Assembly (NCBI GenBank): GCA_028583605.1 | Contig: CM053329.1 | Coordinates: 39,762,661-39,826,660, forward strand | Length of the DNA: 64,000 nt | Reading direction: 5' to 3' | From: Dastarcus helophoroides | Lineage: Eukaryota > Arthropoda > Insecta > Coleoptera > Bothrideridae | Part shown: in pieces, positions 46,601-59,143 of the stretch | How the letters are laid out: each line of letters begins with the position of its first letter | Numbering within the stretch: position 1 is the stretch's first letter | Notes under the pieces: generated by a model | What the model was told of the DNA's origin: nothing | What the model saw: only the letters and a program-made list of their open reading frames with translations | Database searches by the model: none | Position numbers and translations under genes: made by a program

Positions 46601-47135
46601 ATTAATTATAATTTGTGAGTTTTACTTATTAAGGCAGGAGACAAACTATATTTGGATATTTCCTTCTTCTCAATAAATAATGACTTTGTGAGACTCTTAG
46701 TTATTAATAAGAATCCGCGAGACTCTTACTTATTAATAAGAATCCGCAAGACTCTTACTTATTAATAAGAGTCTGCGAGACTTTTACTTATTAATAAAAG
46801 TCTGTGAGACTCTTACTTATTAATAAGAGTCTGTGAGTCTTATTTATTAAGGCAGCAGACAAACTATATTTAGAGATTTCCCTCTTCTTAATAAATAGAG
46901 ACTCTGTGGGACTCTATCTCATTAATAAGAGTCTGTGAGACTCTTATTTGTTAATAAGAGTCTGCGAGACACTTACTTATTAATAAAAGTCTGGGAGACT
47001 TCATTAAGGCAGGAGAGGAACCATATTTGGCGAGTTCTGCCTTCTTAATTAATAAAGAGTCTGTGAGACTCTTACTTATTAATAAGGGTCTGCGAGACTT
47101 ATTAATAAAAGTCTGTGACTCTTTTACTTATTAAT
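40628..47135 (+). repeat. Satellite B array 2
   Basis: Same 29-bp GAGTCTGTGAGACTC-CTTACTTATTAATAA unit and the same linkers as array 1, in the same orientation, but without the 310-bp spacer modules. Composite units of about 150-170 bp repeat with TATATTTGGAGATTTCTCCC and GTTAATAAATAAAGAGTCTG. AATAAA hexamers therefore recur every one to two hundred bases on the plus strand. The stretch 45490-45990 is unusually rich in single-base indels. All short frames are spurious. Confidence 0.95.
44238..45452 (+). repeat. About 370-bp block repeated 852 bp apart in satellite B
   Basis: 44238-44608 and 45090-45452 share private variants (CTAATAAGAGTCTGCGGGAC, AAATTGTGT, GCAAAGGCCAAATTATATTT, TCAATAAGTGTCTACGAGAC). 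They differ mostly by one-base insertions or deletions concentrated in the second copy. Confidence 0.8.
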
Positions 47136-49834
47136 GCGGGAGAGTAAACTCAACGTTGGGGCACCCACCAGTGCAGCACAAAATTTATGATGGACAAAAT
47201 TGAAAACCGTTCACGTTGCTAATTTTTTGTTGTCAGACAAATAAGAGAGAATTTATTGTGTTGTAGACGTTTCGACATGACTAAATAGATGATAATTTTA
47301 TAATTACCCCAATTTCGAACAATTCGCTGAATAAACAAACGTCTATGCTCGGAGGAGCAATCGTGCAATTTAAACAAGATTGGTTCAAATTATTTCAATT
47401 ACAACACTCAACTAAGAGCTTTGGACGAGCTTCTCAGTCAGCCTATTTCATAATTAACCTAATCAGTGTTGTGTAAAATTGATTAGACTATTAATTTCGC
47501 AGAATCAGAGACTTACAAGAAGCTCTATTCGTATTACGAATTCAAACATTAATTTTAATACCCAAAACCATCCACTATCTACCAAACTACAACTTTACTC
47601 TCGTATAATAGACGTCAAACTGATATTTATTTAATTAGAGGATTAAGTTTCCGATGTCAGTTTCAAGAAGAATTTATAAACAGGAGAAACATTAATTATT
47701 TTCTCCCTTTGATCTCCATCTGGGTGGAAAATTTACTTTAACAACAACCTACCCTTGATTCGCTGAAAGAGAATTTTTATTTCGAGAAAAATGTTTTTCA
47801 AGCAACGCACAAAGCAGGTAATATATATTTTTTTTAGGGCAAAAGCACATCGTTGCGCCCTACATCTTATTCTTAAATTGAACCTCTTCCGTTGCTGTGT
47901 TTTTAGCGTTGTGGGCCATTTAGAGAAAATTGCTCATTTAAACTCGCTTTTTTTACGATCTGGAAACCCCACGCATGTAAAAACGTTAACCACCCGGCCA
48001 GATGCCGCAAATTAAGCGCTTAGGAGGGTCGAACGCCATCCCAGTATTAATTGGGAAGAGAAACTGGCAATAAGCGCGATTTTTAAGCGAAGTTTTCATA
48101 CGAAAGTGTTAGTTTAATACAAGCTTGTAATATCCATTGCATTTGTAATGCGGAGATGAAACTCTCTAAACGACGCAGTTAAAATTAAGTAGTAGTACGA
48201 TTTCGGGATTTTGTTTTTGAAAATTTGAAGTTAAAAGTTTCGTATATGAAAAGATTATCGTCAACCATATTAGGTGTTAAATGGGCGCACCAAACGTCTA
48301 ATACGTTTACCCCCCCTAATGCGTGGAATTATAGAATAACACAAGTCATTAGCGCATTTGCTTCCCTCTAATTTGTCTAATTAATAATCCTCGCAGGTTT
48401 ACAGCTTGCATACCTCCGCGTATAGGTGTAAGCTTCCAACTTTGCTAAATGTGTACATATGCAGCAGTTGATGATGAAACGTCGGAAACAGATCCCGTCA
48501 ATTGATGCGTTTACTTTGTGCCATTATTCCCCTTAATGAGGCCGATTTTATAAATTTGCTTTGCCTCTTTGTGTACCTCTCGGTGGGTTGGAGGTTGACA
48601 CGTTTTAAGCCTTATATTTAGCCTGTTCTCGTTCTAAATTATGTTTAACGTCATCAAATACACAATTTTCGAAAAGAGTTGTTTCAATGTTTTGAAAAAT
48701 TAACATTTTGTTCCAAAACTTCGTTCTGTCTTTAGAACGAACGTCAGAAAAAATACTGCTACGTGTTACTCGTTCACCAACTAAACTGTTGATTATCAAG
48801 GTTTTATTTAATAGATCAATTTATTTGTGCAACGTGAATTTATAACTAACATTTGAGTGCTATTCCTTCTTATATTTGTACTTCAGGAGTACCATAATAT
48901 TCGCTTTCTAAATATTCGATCTGTCCAACGCTACGTAGTAGCCACTAATAGCTTCTAGATATTTGATAGATGTCTAGAACTGATAATGGCGTATGAGTCA
49001 TTTTTCTAGCTGCCGTATCCTTCTACCCTAACAGATTCTAGTAAACTTCTACTAAAGCTTATGACAACCAATTTAATTTCATAGTTCGATTCAATATAAA
49101 AAATTTAGTCTATAAATAATTCAGAATTTAAAAAGTGTATGCATCTGGGCGTCAGCTCGTTAGTTGTTTAATTACACATTTAAGCCACTAATCTCGTTTA
49201 ACTGTATATATTTTGTCATTTTTCAATGCCCACGCTCTCACCCTCCCTATTATGAACATAATACACGGCTTAAGCATTAATGAGGGTTCGTATTAGTAGT
49301 TCCAAATTTGATCCATTCCGGCGGCACTTGGATTATTTAAAAAGTCATGAAAAATAGATAACCTGATTTCCCAAATTGCACGCTTGTCCGGGAGCACTTC
49401 ATTTAAAATTTTAAATTCTACGAGAAGAACATCTAAAATTGGATTTGGCGTCAAATTAGCCCTTTTTTGAATGGTACATTGTCCGCGGCGCAGAGCTAGT
49501 GAGCAATAATAGAGCTCTGAGCTTTACTATCGACCGCGTAATATTAAATTTTTAAATCATACGCTATTATGTTCCCTGCCTAAGAGGATACCGAAGTAGC
49601 GAATTTATTAGATAATTTTATAATGCTCCGGATTTAGTTGGGTTACATTAACCGCACCTACAGCAGATTTACGATGGATTTGTTTGGAAATTTCGCGTGG
49701 CAGATATTTCAAGCAAACGCATTTTCTACAATGTCCCATTTATTGGACAAATTGTTCACATTTTTATCATTTAAATTTACACGTATGGATTAACTAATCC
49801 ACTCATTAAATTTTAATGCAGAGACCCCATTGCT
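47136..49834. other. Unique DNA, no gene seen
   Basis: Mixed-composition island between satellites B and C. Acceptor-like pyrimidine tracts occur on the plus strand (ending at about 47838 and 47907), but no consistent exon could be built. Frames of 64-74 aa are not credible. Confidence 0.45.
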
Positions 49835-49899
49835 TTGAAGAGTTTGGGAACCGAAGACCGGTTTCGATCTTATTAGATCTCGTCAGCTTGGCTCCTCAA
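49835..49899 (-). ncRNA. Hammerhead-ribozyme-like motif
   Basis: The minus strand has CUGACGA (49886-49880), stem II GAUCU-AAUA-AGAUC (49879-49866, 5 perfect pairs) and GAAA (49865-49862). Stem III follows with four pairs (ACCG/CGGU, loop GUCUU), then GUU with the predicted cleavage between 49849 and 49848. Flanking strands UUGAGGAG (49899-49892) and CUCUUCAA (49842-49835) form an 8-bp outer stem I with one G-U pair, separated from the core by an internal loop and one possible G-C pair. This is the type I hammerhead order, with the conserved core intact. The weak point is the poorly paired inner stem I, so activity is uncertain. Penelope-like elements and some satellites are known hosts of such motifs. 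Confidence 0.6.
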
Positions 49900-49984
49900 T
49901 TAGTAAGCTGATAAATGTTCCGGTAAGTCACTTGAAAATCAGTAGATTCCTAACTATAGAGCCATCCTATCGATCTCTGGGCTT
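49900..49984. other. Transition into satellite C
   Basis: Short unique stretch with a donor-like CCG|GTAAGT on the plus strand. The only candidate exon before it holds stops in several frames. Confidence 0.4.
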
Positions 49985-52900
49985 TTGGAGGTTCATTTGC
50001 AAAATAATATTATGTTAAAAACTTGAATACTTGGTGGTTCATCAGTATTGTATTTGTTTTCCCATAAAACCTTCTCTAAAATTTGCAAATGTTTTCATGG
50101 AGGATCCTGATCAAAATAGATTTGGGCCAAAATTTTGGACATTTAATGGTTCATCAGTATTTCAATTGTTTTGCCACAAAACATTTTCTTCTTAGAGAAT
50201 CGAAGGCAAAATAATATAATGTCAAAAAGTTGAGTATTTGGTGGTTCATCTGGTAGTTATTTCCTCACGAAATTTCTAAAATTCGCAAATGTTTAAGCCA
50301 TTTAGTAGGCCATCAGCAGTTTAAATTGTTGAATATAAATTCTCTACAATTCACAAAGATGCTCTTGGAGGTCCATTAGCGAAATAATATTATGTTAAAA
50401 ACTTGAATATTTGTTGATTCATCAGTATTGTATTTGTTTTCCCATAAAACCTTCTCTAAAATTAGAAAATGTTCTCTGGGAAGATTCTGATCAAAGTAAT
50501 CATCTTCTCTAAAATTCGAAAATGTTCTGATGGAGGATTCTGATCAAAATTGTTTTGGGTTAAAATGTTTGACATTCGGTAACTAATCAGTATTTCAATT
50601 GTTTTGCCAAAAAACATTCTCAATTTGGACGTTTACATCCAAAATGATGTCGTGCCAAAAATTTGGGTATTTGGTAGTTCATGTGGCAGTTGTTTTTCGA
50701 TAAAACCTCCAAAATTCGCAAATGTTGAAGCCAAACGTTAGGCACTTAGCAGTTCGTCAATATTTCAGTTGTTTGTCATGGAAATTTCTTTAAAATTCAT
50801 AAATGTGCTCTTGGAGATCCATTGGTAAAATAATATTATGTTAAAACTTCGAATATTTGATGATTCATCAGTATTGCAATTGTTTTCCCATGAAACCTTC
50901 TCTAAAATTAGAAAATGTTCTCTGGGAAGATTCTGATCAAAGTAAGTTTGGGTTAAAACTTTGGACATGAACGTTTGGTAGTTAATCAGTATTTCAATTG
51001 CTTTGCCACAAAACATTCTCTTCTAAGTGAATCGCAGGCAAAATAATGTTATGTTAAAAAGTTGGGAATTTGTTGGTACATTTGGTAATTATTTTCCTAT
51101 GAACTCTCTAAAATTAGCAAATGATCTCATAGAGATTCTTGGTCAAAATAATTTTGAGCTAAAACGTTGGTCATTTATTAGTTTATCTGTGTTTGGTCAC
51201 AAAAAATGCTCTAAGATTCAAAAAAGTGCTCTTGGAGGTCCCGAGGCAAAATAATATTATTTGAAGAAGTTGGGTATTTGGTTGCTCATCAGTATTGCAG
51301 TTGTTTTCCCATAAAATCTTCTCTAAAATTCAAAAATGTTCTCGTGGAGGATCCTGAACCAAATGGTTTTGGACCAATACTTTTGACATTTAGTAGTTCA
51401 TCAGTATTTCAGTTGTTTTGCCACAAAACATTCTCTTCTTGGAGAATCGTAGACAAAATAATGTTATGACAAAATATTGGGAGTTTGATGGTAAATCTGG
51501 TTATTGTTTTTCCATGAAAGTTTTAAAATTAGCAAATGTTCCTTTAGAGGATCGGGATCAAAATAGCATTGACTTAAAACGTCAGGCGTTTATTGGTTCA
51601 TAAGTATTTCATTTTTTTGGTCACAAAAAATACTCTAAGATTCACGAATGTGCTCTTAGAGGTTCATGGGCAAAATATTATTATATTAGAAAGTTGTATA
51701 TTTGGCGGTTCATCAGTAACATAGTTGTTTTCTCATGAAATCTTCCCTAAAATTCGAAGATGTTTTCATGGAGCATCCTGATCAAAATGATTTTGGGCTA
51801 AAACTTTGAACATTTACTAGTTCATTAGTATTTTAGTTATTTTGCCACAAACCATTATTTTCTTGAAGAATCGTAAGCAAAATGATGTTGCGTTAAAAAG
51901 TTGGAATATTGGTGGTACATCTGGAGATTGTTTTCCCATGAAGTCTCTAACATTTAAAATTCCAAATATATCTCAAATAGAGGATCCTGATCAAAATATT
52001 TTGAGTTAAAATGGTAGATATTTATAAGTTCATCAGTATTTTAATTGTTTGGTCAAAAAGATGCTCTAAAATTAACAAATAAATGTGCTCTTGGAGGTTT
52101 ATAGACGCAATGATATAATGTTAAAAAGCTGACAACTTGGCGGTTCATCAATATCGCATATGTTTTGCCAAGAAATCTTTCCTAAAATTCAAAAATATAG
52201 TCATGGAGGATTCTGATCAAAATAGTTGTGGGCTAAAACTTTGGACATTTGCTAGTTCATCAGTATTTCAGTTGTTTTGCCACAAAACATTCTCTTCTTG
52301 GAGAATCGTAGGCAAAATAATGTTGCGTTAAAAAGTTGGGATATTGGTGGTACATCTGGTGATTGTTTTCCCATGAAGTCTCTAAAATTTAAAATTCCCT
52401 ATTTATCTAAATAGAGGATCCTGATGAAAATATTTGCAGTTAAAACGGTGGACATTTCTTAGTTCATCAGTATTTTAATTGTTAGGCCAAAAAAAAAGCT
52501 CTAAAATTGACAAATATGCTCTTGGAGGTTCATAGACAAAATGATATAATGTTAAAAAGCAGAGTGCTTGGTGATTCATCAGTATCGCATTTGTTTTGCC
52601 AAGAAATCTTCCCTAAAATTCAAAAATGTTCCCATGGAGGATCCTGATCAAAATAGTTTTGGGCTAAAACTTTCGACATTTGCTAGTTCATCAGTATTTC
52701 AGTTGTTTTGCCACAAAACATTTTCTTCTTGGAGAATCGTAGGCAAAATAAATTTATGTCAAAAAGTTGGGAACTTAATGGGAAATCTGGTAGTTGTTTT
52801 TGCGTAGACCAAAATTCGTAAATGTTTTCATAGAGGATCCTGATCAAAGTGATTTTGAGCAGCTAAAATCTGGAGCATACACTTTATTAGTGTTTGGTCA

Positions 52901-55130
52901 CAAACAATGTTGCTAATTTTACAAATGTGCTCTTGGAGGTGCTCAGGCCAAATAATACTGTGTTAAAAAGTTGGCTATTAAGAAGTTCATCAGTATCTCA
53001 GTTGTTTTCCCAAGGAATCTTTCCTAAAATTCAAAAATGTTCTCATGGAGGATCCTAATCAAAATAGCTTTGGGCTAAACCTTTGGACATTTGCTAGTTC
53101 ATCAGTATTTCAGTTGTTTTGTCACAAAACATTCTCTTCTTGGAGAACCGTAGGCAAAATATTGTTGCGTTAAAAAGTTGGGATATTGGTGGTACATCTG
53201 GTGATTGTTTTACCATGCAGTCTCTAACATCTAAAATTCCAAATGTATCTCAAATAGAGGATCCTGATCAAAATATTTTGTGTTAAAACGGTGGACATTT
53301 CCTAATTTATCAGTATTTTAATTGTTTGGTCAAAAAACATACTCTAAAATTGACAAATATGGTCTTAGAGGTTCATAGACGAAATGATAGGTAAGAAAGC
53401 TGAGTACTTGGTGGTTCATCAATATCGCATTTGTTTTGCCAAGAACTCTTCTCTAAAATTCAAAAATGTTCCCATCGAGGATCCTGGTCAAAAAGTTTTG
53501 GGCCAAAACTTTGAATATTTAATAGTTCATCAGTATTTCAATTGTTTTGTCACAAAACATTTTTTTCTTGGAGAATCGTAGGCAAAATAATGTTGCTGCG
53601 TTAAAAAGTTAGGATATTGCTTGTCCATCTGGTGATTGTTTTCCCATGAAGTCTCTAAAATCTTAAATTTCAAATATATCTCAAATAGAGGATCATGATC
53701 AAAATATTTTGAGTTCAAACGCTGGACATTTATTACTTTGTCAGTATTTTAATTCTTTGGTCAAAAAAATACTCTAAAATTGACAAATGCGCTGTTGGAG
53801 GTTCATAGATAGAATAATATAATGTTAAAAAGCTGTGCACTTTGTGGTTCATCATTATCGGATTTGTTATGCCAAGAAATCTTCCCTAAAATTCAAAAAT
53901 GTTCCCATTCAGGATCCTGATCAAAATAGTTTTGGGCCAAAATTTTGGACATTTGCTAGTTCATCACTAGTTCAGTTGTTTTGCCACAAAACAATGTCTT
54001 CTTGGAGAATCGTAGGCAAACTAATGTTGCGTTAAAAAGTTGGGATATTGGTGGTACATCTGGTGATTGTTTTCCCATGAAGTATCCAAAATCTAAAATT
54101 CCAAATATATCTCAAATAGAGGATCCTGATCAAAGTATTTTGAGTTAAAACGATGGACATTTCTTAGTTCAGCACTATTTTAATTGTTTGGTCAAAAAAA
54201 TGCTCTAAATTTGACAAATATGCTTTTGAAGGTTCATAGATGAAATGATATAATGTTAAAAAGCTAAGTGCTTAGTGGTTCATCATTATCGCATTTGTTT
54301 TGCCAAGAAATCTTCCCTAAAATTCAAAAATGTTCCTATCGAGAATCCTGATCAAAATACTTTTGGGCTAAAAGTTTGGACATTTGCTAATTTATCAGTA
54401 TTTCAGTTGTTTTGCCACAAACTATTTTTTTTTTAGAGAATCGTGAGCAAAATAATGTTGCGTTAAAAAGTTGGGATATTGGTGGTACATCTACTAGTTG
54501 TTTTTGCATAATGACCAAAATTCGCAAATGTTCTCATAGAAGATCCTGAATAAAGTGATTCTGAGCTAAAACCTTGGGCATTCAGTTCATTAGTGTTTGG
54601 CCACAAACAATGTTCCTAAATTCACAAATGTGCTCTTGGAGGTCCTCAGGTCAAATAATACCGTGTTAAAAAGTTGGCCATTGAGAAGTTTATCAGTATC
54701 GCAGTTGTTTTCCCAAGAAAATTTCCCTAAAACTCAAAAATGTTCCCATGGAGGATCCTGATCAAAATAGTTTTGGGCTAAAACTTTGAACATTTGGAAG
54801 TTTATCAATATTTCAATAGTATTGCCACAAAACATTATCTTATTTGGAGAATGTAGGCAAAATAATGTTATGTCAAAAAGTTGGTAATTTGATGGTACAT
54901 CTGGTAGTTTTTTTTGCATAGACTCCAAAATTCGCAAATGTTTTCATAGATGATCCTAATCAAAGTGATTTTGGGGTAAAACCTTGGGCATTCAGTTTAT
55001 CAGTGTTTGGTCCCAAAAAATGCTCTAAAATTCACAAATGTGCCCTTGGAGGTCCTCAGGCAATATAATATTACGTTAAAAAGTCCAGCATTTGGTGGTT
55101 CATCAGTATCGCGGTTGTTTTCCCATAAAA
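49985..55130 (+). repeat. Satellite C: about 107-bp monomers, four-monomer units
   Basis: Monomers follow the pattern TTGGTGGTTCATCAGTATTG, CAGTTGTTTTCCCATAAAAT, CTTCTCTAAAATTCAAAAAT, GTTCTCATGGAGGATCCTGA, TCAAAATAGTTTTGGGCTAA and so on. They are organised as four related types that recur every 407-435 bp; the 'GGTTCATCAGTATCGCA'-type monomer appears at about 51290, 51704, 52139, 52570, 52990, 53413, 53846, 54277, 54690 and 55097. The array opens with less regular units (49985-51250). Frames of 61-83 aa are by-products of the repetition. No transposon ends were found. Confidence 0.94.
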
Positions 55131-56039
55131 TCTTCCCTACGAAGTTATTTCAGTTCAAAATTTCCCCATAAAATCTTCTCTACGAAGTTATTTGAGTTTA
55201 AAATTTCGAAAGGACAATAAAAATTTCTAGGAAGTCAAAATTTCGAAATTTTGAGCAGAAAATTAAAAAATAAAACAAAAATATTGAATGCGTAAAATTG
55301 AAATTCGGGAGATGAAAATTTTGAAACTAAAAGAAGAAATTTTGGAATTATGGGGCGAATAAGAGTAGTAATTTTTACGAGAAAAGCAAAAAAGCTTAAT
55401 CTTGAATCTACAAGAAAAAAATGTCGAGTTAAAAGTCGATATTTTAGTATTGAAAATTTGTTAAAAAATATTTCGTGTGTAAAGGTGAATTTTTGATAAA
55501 AACAGTAATAATTTCCAATTAAGAAGCAGCAATTGAAGCTGTAAACTTGGAATTATGTAAAAAAAAAGCCGAAACTTGAAAAACGACCCAGAATTTATAA
55601 AAAAATTCGACTGAAAATTCAAAATTTCATAAAATAAATTATGAAAAAACATTTAAAATTTTAAATAAGTGAAGGTAAAAAAATCAAAATTCTTGAAGTC
55701 GACATCTCTAATTTAAACTCGAAATTTCGAAAAGAAAAGCCTTTTCTGGAAAATCAAAATTCTTAATCCCAAAATTAGGAAATATTAAATTTTGAGATTG
55801 CTATACGAACGAAATTTTTAAAGAGAGCTAAAACACCGAATTTTTAGAAACAAGGCGATATTTCTTAAATAGGGTAGATTTGAAAATAAAATCAAAATAT
55901 AGGTCGAAAGAGTTCATTAATTTTAAGAAAAAAACCACACATACACAAAATTTGAAAAAAGGTGGTCGAAATTTTCGAAAAAACTCGACGTTTTAAAAAA
56001 GTAAGCATTTCTAAAAAAATTTAAATTAGAAAATGTCGA
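55131..56039. repeat. A-rich degenerate AAAATTTCGAAA-type DNA
   Basis: Low-complexity sequence rich in AAAATTTTGAAA and TCGAAATTT phrases, A-rich on the plus strand. No periodicity that I can define and no gene. Confidence 0.6.
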
Positions 56040-57840
56040 TGTTTTTCAAAAAACTTAATTTTCTAAAAGGTTATAAAATTTACAAAATAATTTAAAATTT
56101 CAAGAGACAAAACTTTAAAAAATTGTCGAAATTTTGATCATTTCGATATTTTCACTTTTTTAGATTCAAATTTTGTCAAACTTTTAAATCTTTAAAATTA
56201 TCGGCTTTTTTTAAACTAATACTAGATTTTCAAAATGTAGCCTCTGGGGTAAAAATGGATATTAAATTTTATTTGGGTTGCATGCAATTAATAAAACAAA
56301 TCGCTGCATTAAAAGTTGCCTACAACTGATACAAGTCGCAATTTTTAAAAAAGTTTGATTCGAGAAAAAAAACGAAAATAGTTGAAAATGATAAGGAAGT
56401 ATCCAGCATTATAAAACCTCTTTTTTTTCAAATTCCATTTTTTATCAAAATTTTGGCTTTTTTCATAATTATGACCTTTTTAACCGGGAATACTTCTAAT
56501 AAATGTTCATAAAACGTCGAAAATTGAAACAAGTTGCGATTTTAAAAAAAGTTTTATGGCAAAAAATCAAAGTCGTCAAAATTTCCAAAAGAAGACCAAA
56601 TTAAAAAAAAAGATGTCCAAGTTTTACAAAACAATTTCAAATTTCAAGAGACGATTTTCTTAAAAGTTGTCGAAGCTTTCAACATTTCGAAATCTCCTCT
56701 TTTTCCCAACTTTAATGTTTATCAAAATTTGGACTCTTTTCGAAATTATGAATTATTTTGAACTGTCGATACCTTCCACTTTTCAAAACAATCGAAATTT
56801 GAAACAATTGGCAGTTTTCAAAAAAAGTCTTTAAGTACAAATAAACACAATAGTCGGAATTTTCAAAAAATTTCTTTTTTCAAAAGAAGTCAAGTGTTAC
56901 AATTTATTTTAAAGTTTCAAGAGACAAAATTTTGAAAGTGTTCAAGTTTTGAACATTTTAAAATTTTCTCCTTTTTCTAAGTTCCAGTGTTTATCAAAAT
57001 TTGGACTTTTTTCAAAATTATGAGCAATTTTCAAAAAAAACTCGAAAGATTGAAATAAGCTGCAATTTTCAAAAAAGTATTAGCTAAAAAAAATTAAAAT
57101 AGTCGAAATTATCAAAAAGAGTTAAATTTTTAAAAAAAGTCAAAGTTTTACAAAATAATTTAAAATCACCTGAGACAAAAGTTTGAAATGTTGTCGAAGT
57201 TTTTAATATTTCAAAATTCCGCTTTTTTCAAATTTCAATTTTTTTTTATCAACATTTTAACATTATTCAAAATTATGAGGTATTTTAAACAGTCGATACT
57301 TCTGAATTTTCAAAAAAGTCAAAAAATTGAAACAAGTTTGAGCTGCTTTAAACGGTCGAGATTTCTTCTAAATTAACAAAAAAGTCGAAAAATTGAAACA
57401 AATTGCAATTTTCAAATTCAAACAAGTTGCAATTTTCAAATTGAAACAAGTTGCAATTTTCAAAAAAGTCTTTATTTAAAAAATCAAAATACTCGAAATT
57501 TTCAAAAGAAAGCTTACATTTTCAAGAAAAGTATCCAGCTTGAACGAAAAATTTAAACTTTCACAAGACAAATTATTCAAAAAGTGTCGAAATTTTCAGC
57601 ATTTCAAAATTTCCACTTTTTTCAAATTCCAATTTTTATCGAATTGTTGACTTTTTTCAAAAATATGAGCTGCTTTAAACAGACGATGTTTCTTCTAAGT
57701 TATCAAAAGGAGTCGAAAAATTGAAACAGGTTGCAATTTTTAAAAATGTCTTCATTTAAAAAAATTAAAATAGTCGAAATTTTCAAAAAAAAGCTGAAAT
57801 TTTCACAAGTCCATACATTGAATTTAGATGTTGCTACCAA
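56040..57840 (+). repeat. Diverged tandem repeat of about 260 bp
   Basis: Two landmark phrases recur in order: TTTCAAGAGACAAAATTTTG (about 56101, 56645, 56917, 57168, 57552) and TTGAAACAAGTTGCAATTTT (about 56325, 56530, 56790, 57045, 57385, 57720). Most spacings are 250-275 bp or about twice that. Between them lie CTTTTTTCAAATTCCAATTT, TTATCAAAATT and AAATTATGAGC blocks. A local three-fold repeat of TTGCAATTTTCAAATTGAAA sits at 57395-57465. Old, A-rich satellite. Confidence 0.65.
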
Positions 57841-57894
57841 CGTTTTAGGAAAAAGTAAAAATTGGAAGTAAGCTGTAAATTCAATTTTTATTAT

Positions 57895-58020
57895 TTTTTT
57901 TAACGACTTTACTTAAAAAATTGAAATACAAATCTTGTCCCCCGAACCAAGAAAGATTAAAAAACACAATAAAGGTTGCTCTAATTTTTGAAGGCAACCA
58001 AGGATCAGTCCGTTTTATCA
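57895..58020 (+). repeat. Fragment of the 340-bp right-end repeat
   Basis: AAATTGAAATACAAATCTTG, TCCCCCGAACCAAGAAAGAT, TAAAAAACACAATAAAGGTT and GCTCTAA match the tandem unit at 62424-64000. The hammerhead-like hairpin block is absent; after GCTCTAA the sequence jumps to an inverted end TTTTTGAAGGCAACCAAGGA. This is an internally deleted relative. Confidence 0.75.
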
Positions 58021-58839
58021 AAAAAAAATACTTTACTTGAACTTTAACGTGTTATGGTCTCCGCTTTTTTGTTCGTTTGTCACCCAGGTGGATAAAATTC
58101 AAAATTTTTCGCTTCGGATCAAGTTTACCTGGAATGTTCATGGTTTGAGCAAATATACAAAACCAACATAATTTCTGCTGCATCCCAATATTCGCGTGTG
58201 ACACCGAGGTTTAATTAAATTCGCTAATGAAAATTCGCCCCCGTTATATTTCAGTTTCCGTTGTTATCGCCACCTCTCAGACACTGCAGTTCATCACGAT
58301 TTCATGTCGGGCGCCGAATTAACGGCAATTTCGACAATTAACTTGGACAAATCCCGAAATAAACCGTTCGAGAGTCGAAAGGAACAAGTGTAAAATATTC
58401 GAAGGCTATTAATTTAAAGCGGATAACGCATCACGTCGTCTGCCAATGTAATAAAAACGACAAGGGGATAATGTGTAACAGCCTAATTTAATTTTAGAGG
58501 AGGATTTGGCGACAAAAGGGCGCAGATTTAAAACCATCAGCGGTCGCGTTCGGAATCACTAAAGATAACCACATATAGTCATTTACATTTTGATGAGTTC
58601 GAAGTTTCTTTTGTGCTCGCGTCTCTCCACCGAGCACCGCGTCGATATTCTCTCGCCGAATGCGCCCCTCGACTCTGAACAAGGCAGAGATTCCAGACTA
58701 AAGGGGTATTAACACATCGATGAAACTTATTAATGTCAAATACGTAATTTTTTAGCAGTTTGAGCGATATTATTTTTAACAGAAATTTTAACAGCCAAAG
58801 CAACTTAATTAAATGACTACCAGTCTTCAGATTTTTAAA
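58021..58839. other. Unique DNA; weak minus-strand donor
   Basis: Mixed-composition island. On the minus strand TTCCAG|GTAAAC (about 58130) is a fair 5' splice site, preceded by an 18-codon frame starting ATGCAGCAG, but no acceptor was found upstream. The 62- and 74-aa minus frames overlap and are unconvincing. Confidence 0.35.
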
Positions 58840-59085
58840 ATATACTAAAGATCTTGAGCGATTAACTTATAGTAAGTTTAAGCTAGGTTAGATGAGTCAA
58901 AAGTCAGTTACAAGTCACTCAGTGGGATTAGTCCCTCTTGAGTACTTCAGTGGCTGACTAATGCTTATAAGTTGGAAGTTTTTACCCATACAGATGAGTC
59001 GAAACCGTGGGTGTTGGTTGTAAATATTTTCAATTGTAGCATGTTCAATTTTCGCATTACAGGATGTTAAACTGACATATAATAA
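58840..59085 (+). repeat. Dispersed repeat (GTTACAAGTC.. element), copy 1
   Basis: GTTACAAGTCACTCAGTGGG, ATTAGTCCCTCTTGAGTAC, then GTCGAAACC, GTGGGTGTTGGTTGTAAATA, TTTTCAATTGTAGC match the copy at 59985-60330 in the same order and orientation. Its CAGAUGAGUC-GAAACC..GGUU phrase resembles a hammerhead core lacking stem II. Confidence 0.7.
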
Positions 59086-59143
59086 GTAAGAAGACCAAAT
59101 GAGATTATTACGTAATATTAAGCCAATTCATGTCAAGACTCAC

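Noticed and set aside
47262..47305. Minus-strand GUCGAAACGUCUAC phrase near UCAUC, reminiscent of Penelope-linked motifs
   Set aside because: No CUGANGA box and no stem II; only the GAAACG phrase matches.
48469..48510. Plus-strand UUGAUGA..UGAAACGUCG-GAAAC..GUC resembling a hammerhead
   Set aside because: The first core base C3 is U, stem II has only three pairs including a U-G, and no stem I can be formed with the flanks.
22990..55130. Regularly spaced repeats suggestive of CRISPR arrays
   Set aside because: Monomers are long, diverged and contiguous without unique spacers, and the DNA is clearly eukaryotic. These are satellites.
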